From NCBI RefSeq assembly GCF_000186865.1, contig NW_008705564.1, positions 1,461,239 through 1,474,170 on the forward strand: DNA of 12,932 nt, given 5' to 3'. Below the pieces are notes generated by a model. It was not told the origin of the DNA and ran no database searches. It saw nothing but the letters and a program-made list of their open reading frames with translations. Shown in pieces: positions 6,395 through 12,932 of this stretch. The stretch comes from Aureococcus anophagefferens (lineage: Eukaryota > Sar > Pelagophyceae > Pelagomonadales > Pelagomonadaceae). The position numbers and the translations under genes were made by a program. The stretch's first letter is position 1. Every line of letters starts with the position of its first letter.

Positions 6395-9300
6395 ATGGGT
6401 GGTTCGCGCGTCACAGCGGAGGACTTCGACCGCGTGCCGTGCCTCGATGGCGCGCGCGCGCTAAAGCGCGACCTTCTGGCGATACACAAGATGAAGGAGA
6501 CGGACCCCTCTAAAATCAAGGAGCAAATGAAGCTGTATCACGTGCGGGCGAATGCGAAGTTGGAAGATGACGAGCTGAGGAAAGTTACCGAGAAGGTGCG
6601 CAGGCGCCTCTACACCGTTTTGAGCGCGGTCACCATCGAGCACGAGAAGCGCGAAGCGCGAGAAGCTGTGGAGGAGCGCCGCGCGCTGCTCGAACGCCAC
6701 ATCGAGAGGAAAATCAAGATGCGCGACGCGTTCGCGCTGAAATTCTGGAGCGAGCCGAGCGAGAAGTCGACGAGATTTCTCGCGCGCCTGCGGGTTTTCA
6801 AGGTGATGCAAGCGGCGGTGGCGGCGCGAGCGGCGCAGCGAGCGGCCGCGGAGGCGACGCGACGCAAGCTTCAGTGGCGCCGGCTCCATAAAGAGCTCCC
6901 GATCGACGTCTTGTGGCGGGACGAAGACGGCTGGATCAGAAGGTGTGAGGCAGTAGTGGAAACGGTCACCGTGCGGTACACGCACGCGGGCAAGGTCTAC
7001 ACGCAGGCGGGCGTGGTCGCCGACGACTTGGGCCCCGGCGGCTTCTACTTCGGCGAGGACGACGGCGGCGGCGGCGACGGCCGCAGGGACGACGGCGGCG
7101 ACGGCGACAGCTGCAAGGACGGCGCCGGGGCCATGGGCTTGGACGCGGGCGAGCTCTCCGTCGCCGTCATCTCCGACGACGACGTCTCCGACGACGACGA
7201 CGGCTTCGACAGCGACGACGGCGACGACGGCGAGGACGAGCAGCGGCGGCCGCGCGCGCTCCCGCCGGAACGGCCGCGCGCGCTCCCGCCGGAGCCCAGC
7301 GGCTCGTCCGCCGCGGACGCGAAGAAGGCCGAGGTCGTGGCCCAGATGGACGCCGCGCTGGCGTCGACGGCGCGCGTCGAGCCCGGAGACCGCCCCGAAT
7401 TTGGGCTGCCCATCAAGGCCGAGTGGCTCGAAAAGATCCTGCGCGGGGAGAAGACCGTCGAGCTCCGCGGCAAGGGCACGGCCAAGGTCGGCCAGCGGAT
7501 TGGATTGATCTGCTCCAAGTCGTCAAAGCCCGCGTCTTCCGACCGTTCCGAGTTTCGAGATTTTTGGCCGGGGAAACGTCGAAATATCGTCATCGTCGCG
7601 CGGCAGGTCAATGGTCATGGGCGAGTGCTTGTTGGCCGAGGCCCGGGGCCCGCTGACCAACGTCGAGCTACTCGAGCTCCAGCCGCAGCACTGCGTCCAC
7701 GCGCGCGACGACGGCGAGCCCGACACGGCCGACGAGCTCCGCGAAAGCGTCGAGTACAAAAAGGTCCACGCCTGTGTGGAAATCAAACCTTCAACCCGAC
7801 TTCAATGTGCGCGTAATCGAACGATTTGGACCAGATTCTTTCGCTGTGCTTCGAGAACTCGACGAGAGCAATCGATTCGTCCAAAAATCAGCCGAATCGA
7901 CTTCGATTTGACCGAGCTAGAGATTTCTGAAGTTTGGCCCCGACGTCCCAGCGCACTGGTTGATTTCCACACAGGTCCACGCCTGGGTCTTCGAGGACGT
8001 CATCGTCTACGAGACCTTCATCCCCTACGAGCACCCGCGCGGCGCCGTCGGCTGGATTGACCTCACGAAGGCCGTCGTGGAGCGCCCCCAAATGTGCACG
8101 GTCGAGAAATTAGAGAGCCTTATGAGAGAGACGGCCCAAGAACGGCTCCCTTCCCTTCGCGACCTCGAGGGTCCCGGCGGGGCGCCGTTTTTGGCGCTCC
8201 ACTCCAGAAATGGTCCACACCGGCGCCAACTCGCGATTGCCGCTTCGCGCAGATTTGCATGCCGTGTAGGTCCGAGGTCCAAACAATTATTCGACACGAC
8301 GTCGACGTTCGGCCCCGCGCCGCCCAGACGACGTCGAATTCACGGAGCTAGCGCACGCCACGCAGGTTTCTGCCGACGTTACGTCGGTCCTGTCTAAGCG
8401 CGTTGTCGACCGTCGAGAACCACGACGACATCGCCGCCATCAAGGCCTCCGGCTTTTCCTCGAAGAAGGCCGCGAACGGCAAGGTCAAAGTGCCGGACAA
8501 GTTCCAGTCGTCGGCGTCCCGGCTTTGTGGCATCTTTGAATTAAACGTGAAGCAGCGGAAGGCATTTCTGAACTTCGCCGAGGCGAGAGGAAACAAAACC
8601 AAGGTGAGCATCCCGATCCTTGCCCTGCCCCTGCGTTATCGATCGCGCGCAGGCCGGCCACATGCTCGCCGACGCGCTCATGCCCAGGGCCGCGCGCTGC
8701 ATCACCGCGCGGCACGGCGTGTGGAAGGTCGCGCGTCGCGTCGAGACGAGAGGCGATCGCTCGTCGCAGAATCGACCAAAAACGCCTACGATTCGACCGC
8801 GCGGGGCCGAACGCCGAGGGCTTCATTTCGGTCCGACGCACGCACGCACGCAGGAGCAGATGATCAAGGCCGGCGCCGTGTCCCCGGGCACGGCGGTGCT
8901 CTCCGTCGGGGTCGGCGCCGGCTTCGGCACCCTCGGATGCCAGGCCGGAGGGCTCGGCTCCTCCGCGTCGCTGTCTACGGACAACGACGACGAGCGCCTC
9001 GAGCTCTGCAATGAGATGGGCGTGCTTGGGCGCAAGGTGGCCGCCGGCGTCCTGGCTGTGGCTACGTTCGAGAGTGTTCGACCGGGGCAACACGAAATCG
9101 TCGTCGGGGTGCTTCGTAGGTCGCCGCTGACCTCGAAGACGCGGCCGAGGCGTCCGGCATCGCCAGGAAGGCGCTCAAGAGCGGCTCTTCACTTTTTTTG
9201 AATGCCACCGGCCCGTGCCGCGGCCATTCTAGGTCATCCAAGATCAACGATACTCTACCGTTCGCCCTCCGGAGCCACGTCTGGCTCGTGGCGCACTTCC

Positions 9301-9749
9301 GCGCGGTACCCGAACTTCAGTCTCGGTCACATCGACGTCGTTTTACCCGACTTTTGGACGACTCGTGTTCTCTCGTCGAGCTTTCGAAGGATGGTCGAGA
9401 TCTCGAACGATGGTCGAAAGAGTCGTGTCCCGAGCGCGCAAATATTCTCACCTTTAGTACGATTCCTACGCAGGCGCGTTTCATCTGGATCCTCCTCCAC
9501 CATGACACCCACAAGCAGCTCGAGGCCGGCTTCGTGGAGAATGTCCCCGCGTTTTTTGGCACGCCCCCCTGCGACTTCATCATCAGCCAGCTCAAGAAGA
9601 AGGGCTACAACGTCCTCGTCCACGTCCGCGTGCCGATGACCCAGCTCAAAATCCCTTCCCTGAGAGAGAGGACGATTCTACGCTTCTGGCGCGCGGCCCC
9701 GGGCGAGACGCCCAAGGTGACCGTGCGCAAGCGCCTCGTCGTCTCCTGA
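6395..9749 (+). CDS. multi-exon ASCH-domain protein with coiled-coil/acidic N-terminus and unrecognised C-terminal half
   Basis: The start is the first ATG in frame (6395) and the stop is TGA 9747-9749. Proposed exons are 6395-7518, 7607-7763, 7975-8170, 8328-8603, 8653-8727, 8854-9036, 9120-9305 and 9474-9749. A charged, coiled-coil-prone region (about residues 30-190) is followed by an Asp/Gly-rich acidic linker (about 219-282), two RALPPE repeats and an ASCH domain. The ASCH domain begins FGLPIKAEWLEKIL and carries the signature GEKTVELR (residues 351-358), and continues across introns into HAWVFEDVIVYE and HPRGAVGWIDL. ASCH domains bind RNA or modified nucleotides. The remaining half (for example GKVKVPDKFQSSASRLCGIF and AVLSVGVGAGFGTLGC) is not recognised. 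The glycine-rich motif faintly recalls a nucleotide- or SAM-binding loop. One frame slip (extra C at about 8410-8411) is needed inside the fourth exon. Two adjacent genes instead of one remain possible. Confidence 0.65.
7247..7294 (+). repeat. 24-bp in-frame tandem repeat encoding RPRALPPE
   Basis: Units 7247-7270 and 7271-7294 differ only at their last base. Each encodes eight residues reading RPRALPPE, so the duplication keeps frame. It lies in the disordered linker between the acidic stretch and the ASCH domain. Confidence 0.9.
7519..7606 (+). other. predicted intron 1 of the ASCH gene
   Basis: The donor is GT at 7519 and the acceptor is GGCAG at 7602-7606. Joining gives ICSK-SMVMGECLLAE, which keeps the beta-strand pattern expected after the ASCH signature. 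Without removal the downstream frame is lost. A donor at 7534 (CGC-GTCTTCC) also keeps frame and would add five residues. The interior is AT-richer than the exons. Confidence 0.65.
7764..7974 (+). mobile_element. complete introner acting as intron 2 of the ASCH gene
   Basis: The 211-base intron lies between AAA-AAG and GTC-CAC-GCC-TGG. The element proper (7772-7974) begins CTGTGTGGAAATCAAACC and ends GGTTGATTTCCACACAG, near-perfect terminal inverted repeats. It is flanked by an 8-bp direct repeat, GTCCACGC (7764-7771 and 7975-7982), which is the target-site duplication. The donor GT is supplied by the left target copy and the acceptor AG by the element's right end, so splicing restores the uninterrupted exon exactly (YKKVHAWVFED). 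There is no open frame inside, so the element is non-autonomous. This matches the published behaviour of introners in Aureococcus and Micromonas. Confidence 0.9.
8171..8327 (+). other. predicted intron 3 of the ASCH gene
   Basis: The donor is GTCCCG at 8171 and the acceptor follows a pyrimidine-rich run ending GCCGCCCAG at 8327. Joining gives LPSLRDLE-DDVEFTELAHATQ with good codon usage on the right side. Codons between about 8104 and 8160 are poor (TTA, AGA, CTT), so the donor could instead lie further left, for example GTCGAG at 8101 or GTGCAC at 8095. The right boundary is better supported than the left. Confidence 0.45.
8604..8652 (+). other. predicted intron 4 of the ASCH gene
   Basis: It has a canonical donor AAG-GTGAGC at 8604 and acceptor CGCGCAG ending 8652, giving a 49-base intron. 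Joining gives ARGNKTK-AGHMLADAL, and the frame changes across it as required. Confidence 0.75.
8728..8853 (+). other. predicted intron 5 of the ASCH gene
   Basis: The donor is AAG-GTCGCG at 8728 and the acceptor ends a GCAC repeat run, GCACGCAG, at 8853. The length is a multiple of three and contains no stop, so retention is formally possible. However, the translation turns Arg-rich and codon usage collapses. Its middle (CCAAAAA, ATTCGACC) faintly echoes the interior of the introner at 7764-7974. Confidence 0.6.
9037..9119 (+). other. predicted intron 6 of the ASCH gene
   Basis: The donor is AAG-GTGGCC at 9037 and the acceptor is CTTCGTAG at 9119. The exon after it begins GTCGCCGC, nearly the same as the intron's first eight bases GTGGCCGC. 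This could be a decayed target-site duplication from another introner. Joining gives GRK-VAADLEDAAEASGIARK and changes frame as required. Confidence 0.7.
9306..9473 (+). other. predicted intron 7 of the ASCH gene
   Basis: The acceptor is clear: a T-rich run then CCTACGCAG ending at 9473, followed by high-GC3 codons ARFIWILLHHD. The donor is less certain. GTACCC at 9306 keeps frame and directly follows WLVAHFRA. The interior is AT-richer than the exons and rich in TCGA words, like the other introns of this gene. Confidence 0.55.
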
Positions 9750-9775
9750 GTAAGCCGGTCTAGTGCGGGCTCACT

Positions 9776-11612
9776 CTACTCGTACTCGAGCTTGGTGGAG
9801 CCGCCGGGCTGGTTGCCGTCGAGGATCGAGCAGGCGACCTGGTCGTCGATGGAAACGGGACCGAGCTCGTCGTGGCAGATGGAGTCGCACCAGGAGCGGA
9901 GGAAGCCGCTCGTGTTCGAGCTCGAGGCGGCCGCGTAGCCGCCGTAGGTCGACGAGTAGGTCGAGAGCGCGGACGGCGTCGTGAGCGCGAGGCGACGACA
10001 CGTTGCAGCGGTACGGCGCGAGCGGCGCCTGCTCGGCCGTCGCCGCGAAGATGATCTCGGCGACGACGTACTCGTCGTGGTTGTCGCCGAAGGGCCGCGC
10101 GGAGCAGTTGCTCTTGTTGACGTAGATCGTCGGCGACGGCACGTCGACGAGGAACGTCTCGCGCTCGGGCGTCGGCGTCGGCGGCAGCTTCTCGAAGAGC
10201 GCGCTCACGGGCGCCTCCGCCTCCTTCGGCGCCTCCGCCGCGTCGTCGTCGTCGTCGCCGCCGCGCGCCCGCGACGCCAGGGCCGCGCCGAGCGCGGCGC
10301 CGCAGCAGCAGCACAGCGCGAGGCTCGCGAGGAACAGCACGAAGGGCAGCCAGTGCCAGTCGCCGCGCCGGACGTGTCGCCGGAAGCGGCGCCAGAAGCC
10401 CGCGCCGCCGGCGTCGCCGCGCGTCGGCGCGGGCGTCGGCGGGCGCCGCGCAGAGGTCGACGGCGCCCGCGCCGATCTCGACGTCGTCCGCGATGACGGA
10501 GCACGTCACGTACCAGCTGTGGTTCCGGACGAACGCGTAGGTGTCCGCGCCGATGTCCCCGGACGCGTCGAGGTCGGCGGCCGTCGCCTCGACGGCGACC
10601 TCGAAGTGGTCGTCCTCGGAGAGGACGAGGATGTCGCCCTCGAGCGCCGCGGAGAGCGCGGCCTCGTCGCCGTCGACGAGCGCGGACCGCACGGCGGCGT
10701 CGTCGCCGTTGTAGGACGCGTCGAGCGTGACCTGGTAGTAGAGGAACGTCGTCGCGGCGCCGTCGTCGAGGCGCCGCCGCCGCAGGTCCTCGCAGGCGAC
10801 GTACGTGAGCGCGCGCTCGGGCACGCGCATCGCGTCCGCGAGGACCGCGTAGGCCTCCGGGTAGCGGCCGCGACGACGACCTCGAACGCGCGGCCGAGGC
10901 CCACGAGGTACGTCCGGTAGTCCTCGCCGTCGTCGACGACGCTCGCCGCGCCGTCGCGCTCGACGATCGGCACGACGTCGCCCAGGGACGAGGAGAAGAG
11001 GTCCGGCGACACGACGAAGGCCGCGTCGTCGACGAAGACGGGGTCGTCCGTGTGGACGTTTTCGACGAAGTAGAAGGACTTGTCGTTCTTGCCCGGCGAC
11101 TTGGAGTAGTAGTAGGTCGTGCCGACGACGGCGGCGACATTCGGGTAGTCGTAGGCGAGCGCGCCGTCGAAGCAGAGGTCGCCGTCACGCCCGGGATGCG
11201 CTGGAGCCCCATGTCCGTGCGGTCGACGCGGATCTCGCCGATGGTGTCGAGCTTCTCGATGACGTACTCGACCTCGTCCGCGGCCTCCTGCCACTCCATC
11301 TCCTCCGTCTTGGCGCCGTTGAAGGCGACGGAGAACGTGCCGCTGAAGGGCGTCGAGCCCGTGCGCAGGACCTCGTTGACCACCGCGGGCGTCGTGCCCT
11401 GGAGGCTCGAGGTGTCGTAGGTGATGGAGTCGAGGTTGCCCGCGCCCGGCGGGTACGTGTAGCCGTCGTAGGAGCCCAGCAGGGCATGGTGGGCAGCCCC
11501 TCGGTTGCCGATGTCGACGACGGCAAGCGTCGCGACGTTGCCGGCGCCCGCGGCGCCGAGCCCTCGCAGCAAGGTGCCGGGGTCGACGAATCGGTCCCGG
11601 CTGGCTTGCGCG
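9776..11612 (-). pseudogene. single-pass membrane protein with stramenopile-type extracellular repeat; four frame slips
   Basis: The exon starts after an acceptor CTAACCCAG (reading down to 11613), with CTAAC just upstream as a possible branch point, and ends at TAG 9778-9776. The ectodomain has the repeat signature GTFSVAFNGAKTEEMEWQ ... VEYVIEKLDTIGEIRVDRT, the kind tandemly repeated in giant surface proteins of oomycetes and pelagophytes. It continues through AYDYPNVAAVVGTTYYY and ALTYVACEDL to a hydrophobic helix (about 10352-10276, WLPFVLFLASLALCCCC). A tail with NKSNC and paired cysteines (WCDSICHDE) follows. Coding character jumps frame at about 11190-11195 and 10865-10871 (one base missing each, in C/G runs), and at 10440-10447 and 9989-9994 (one extra base each). 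The net shift is zero and there are no in-frame stops between. This is either a young pseudogene or a consensus-error artefact. Confidence 0.6.
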
Positions 11613-11962
11613 CTGGGTTAGCACCGCATCGGCTGGGGCAGCAGTCTGAGTGGGCGGCAACAAACTGAATTGAAGGCTGAGTTGAACCATCTTGGGCAGC
11701 CCGCAGCATGGGGCCCATCTCACGATCAGGAGCTTTCGGTCGCGCGCGAGGCACAGCATGCGCGCGAACTCCAGTGTATCGTACTTGGTCGAATGTGTAG
11801 TCCTCGAAAAAAGGAAAGACATCGTGCTGCAAAGGCGATGTCGCCGCGGCGCTGAGCAGTGCTAGCACTGACCGGCATCTGGTACTCTCCAAGAAGGCTG
11901 CGCGTCGGAGACCCTGGGCCGCCGCGGCGCGCGGCCCACAATCCGCGTGTCCTGCGGGCTAG
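11613..11962. other. region between paralogous repeat genes; possible minus-strand 5' exon
   Basis: This is the 5' side of the minus-strand repeat gene and the 5' side of the small plus-strand gene. On the minus strand an ATG at 11822 opens a frame reading MSFLFSRTTHSTKYDTLEF, then RMLCLARDRKLLIV and MVQLSLQFSLLP to about 11640, with moderately good codons. It could be the first exon of the repeat gene, but I cannot place its donor and it has no clear signal peptide. The left part contains the acceptor and CTAAC motif for the minus-strand exon. No RNA gene or repeat array is seen. Confidence 0.35.
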
Positions 11963-12217
11963 GCCCAAGAGATGGGCGTCGACGGCTGCGCCGACGCGCC
12001 GACGCTCTGGGAGACGATCAAGGGCAGCGAGGCCTGCTGCCCGTCCGCGTCCTTCGGAGACTACCGCTGCAGGTTCGACGCGGCCCACAAGATCTGCTTC
12101 GACACGGCCCTGGAGCACGCCCAGTCGAACATCGGCGTGATCGTCGAGAACAACTGCTACTACGCGAAGCACGGCGTCGGCGCGCCCATGGCCTCCAAAA
12201 AAACGAAAACAAAATGA
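11963..12217 (+). CDS. small cysteine-rich protein (or terminal exon), unidentified
   Basis: The frame from ATG 11972 to TGA 12215-12217 gives 81 residues with excellent GC3 codon usage. It has eight cysteines (GCADAPTLWETIKG, SEACCPSASFGDYRC, HKICFD, NNCYYAKHG) and a lysine-rich C-terminus (KKTKTK). An in-frame TAG at 11960-11962 precedes it by three codons. That TAG lies in TGCGGGCTAG, which also looks like a splice acceptor, so the coding part could begin at 11963 as the last exon of a longer gene. I see no signal peptide at the ATG, although cysteine spacing of this sort is commoner in secreted proteins, which favours an upstream exon. The stop is 26 bases from the stop of the convergent minus-strand gene. 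No family recognised. Confidence 0.6.
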   Translation, partial: AQEMGVDGCADAPTLWETIKGSEACCPSASFGDYRCRFDAAHKICFDTALEHAQSNIGVIVENNCYYAKHGVGAPMASKKTKTK

Positions 12218-12243
12218 CTACATCGTCGCAACAGACGCCGTCG

Positions 12244-12917
12244 TCACGGACCAATATATTTCCCGTGCGGCTCTAGACAAAGTTGAGGTCCCAACTTAAT
12301 CGGCCGTCGCGAGCGCAGCTCGTAGTGCGCGAGGCCACCGCCGCGCGGCTCGGCGAGCGGCGGAGCGTCTCCGCCGGAGCCGTCGTCGGCCTCGTGTCGT
12401 AGAAGAGCTGGGGCACGTCGACGGCGACGGCGTCGAAGAAGAAGTTGAAGAAGAAGACGGACTGCACGCGTCGTCGAAGGGCTGGCTCCGCGGTACCGCG
12501 CGGTCGGGGCAGTCCAGCACGACGAGCGGATGATGTAGTCGGGCTGGAACGACGGGTTGACGCCGACGGGTATGATGTCGACGCGCGCGTCCGTGAGCGT
12601 GAGCGTGTTGAGCGCGTCCTGGACGTCCTCGGCCGGCGCGCCCCAGTCGAGGCGGGCCGCGCGCTCGGTGCCGCGCTGGAGCTCGTAGTAGGAGCCGTCG
12701 AGGTAGGCGCCGTCGAGCGCGGTGTGCACGGTCTGCTCCTCCGTCGTGGTGCCCTGGACGACGGTCTCGAGGTCGAGGCCCGTGAAGTTGTGCGGGTTCT
12801 CCTCGCAGAGGCGGCTGTCGACGGCGAGCGTCGCGACGTCGCCGGCGCGCGGCGCCCGCGGCGCGCAGCGCCAGGCCCGCGCAGCACGGTTTCCGCGGCC
12901 GACGGGGTCGGACCCGG
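12244..12917 (-). pseudogene. second copy of the extracellular-repeat protein gene, 3' part, three frame slips
   Basis: The exon follows an acceptor GGGTTAG (ending at 12918 on the minus strand) and ends at TGA 12246-12244. It opens like the copy at 9776-11612: AGDVATLAVDS here, AGNVATLAVVD there. Both have the repeat core, here VVQGTTTEEQTVHTALDG, GSYYELQRGTERAARLDW and VQDALNTLTLTDARVDII. Coding character shifts frame by one missing base at about 12520-12526, 12458-12464 and 12389-12396. It passes through VLDCPDRAVPRSQPFDDAC and VFFFNFFFDAVAVDVPQLFY to the end GGGLAHYELRSRRPIKLGP. Three single deletions restore the original frame. No membrane helix is seen before the stop. Upstream exons, if any, lie beyond the right edge. 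Confidence 0.55.
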
Positions 12918-12932
12918 CTAACCCGCGCACCG

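Noticed and set aside
8101..8419. An introner bounded by the 8-base direct repeat GTCGAGAA (8101-8108 and 8412-8419)
   Set aside because: There is no AG before the second copy and no terminal inverted repeats. GTCGAG is a very common word in these exons, so the match is probably chance.
10205..10340. CGTCGTCGTC/GCC repeats as a CRISPR-like or microsatellite array
   Set aside because: These encode runs of Asp and Ala (DDDDDAAEAP) in the minus-strand protein. There are no spaced identical repeats.
1..12932. tRNA, rRNA, CRISPR or bacterial operator and terminator features
   Set aside because: I found no cloverleaf, rRNA-like conserved block or spaced repeat array, and the intron-containing genes rule out a bacterial reading.

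Overview
The window looks like nuclear DNA from a GC-rich microbial eukaryote. Genes lie on both strands and are interrupted by short spliceosomal introns. Third codon positions are almost always G or C, and there is no bacterial operon or ribosome-binding-site organisation. A pelagophyte or other stramenopile alga of the Aureococcus type is the best guess. It rests on two things: large extracellular-repeat proteins of the kind common in those genomes, and transposon-like introns (introners) of the kind described in Aureococcus and Micromonas. I place this from recognition only and could not search a database.

Layout, left to right. Positions 1-48 are the tail of an intron that matches, in inverted orientation, an introner found later in the window. 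Positions 49-2760 (+) are the terminal exon of a large membrane protein with an acidic repeat region, an RS-rich stretch and a C-terminal SH3-like domain. Positions 2761-3265 are non-coding, with C-rich direct repeats, a 22-bp perfect palindrome and a 38-bp tandem duplication. A fucosyltransferase-like enzyme (-, 3266-4301) carries its signal peptide one frame away from the body. A PRMT7-type arginine methyltransferase (-, 4664-5968) is intact. Between it and the next gene, 6161-6393 reads as coding on the minus strand but with a one-base frame slip. A multi-exon gene (+, 6395-9749) encodes a coiled-coil and acidic protein with an ASCH domain and an unrecognised C-terminal half. One of its introns (7764-7974) is a complete introner with terminal inverted repeats and an 8-bp target-site duplication. 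Positions 9776-11612 and 12244-12917 (both -) are two paralogous copies of an extracellular-repeat protein gene, with four and three single-base frame slips. A small cysteine-rich protein gene (+, 11963/11972-12217) lies between them.

The genes do not form an obvious pathway. Cell-surface or secreted products predominate: the two repeat proteins, the large membrane protein and the glycosyltransferase. The methyltransferase and ASCH protein are probably nuclear or RNA-related. Both well-defined convergent pairs on the right (9749/9776 and 12217/12244) are only 26 bases apart at their stop codons, so this is a compact genome. The most notable biology is the clean introner insertion, which shows how a mobile element became an intron. 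The recurrent single-base frame slips are also notable: they are concentrated in some genes and absent from others.
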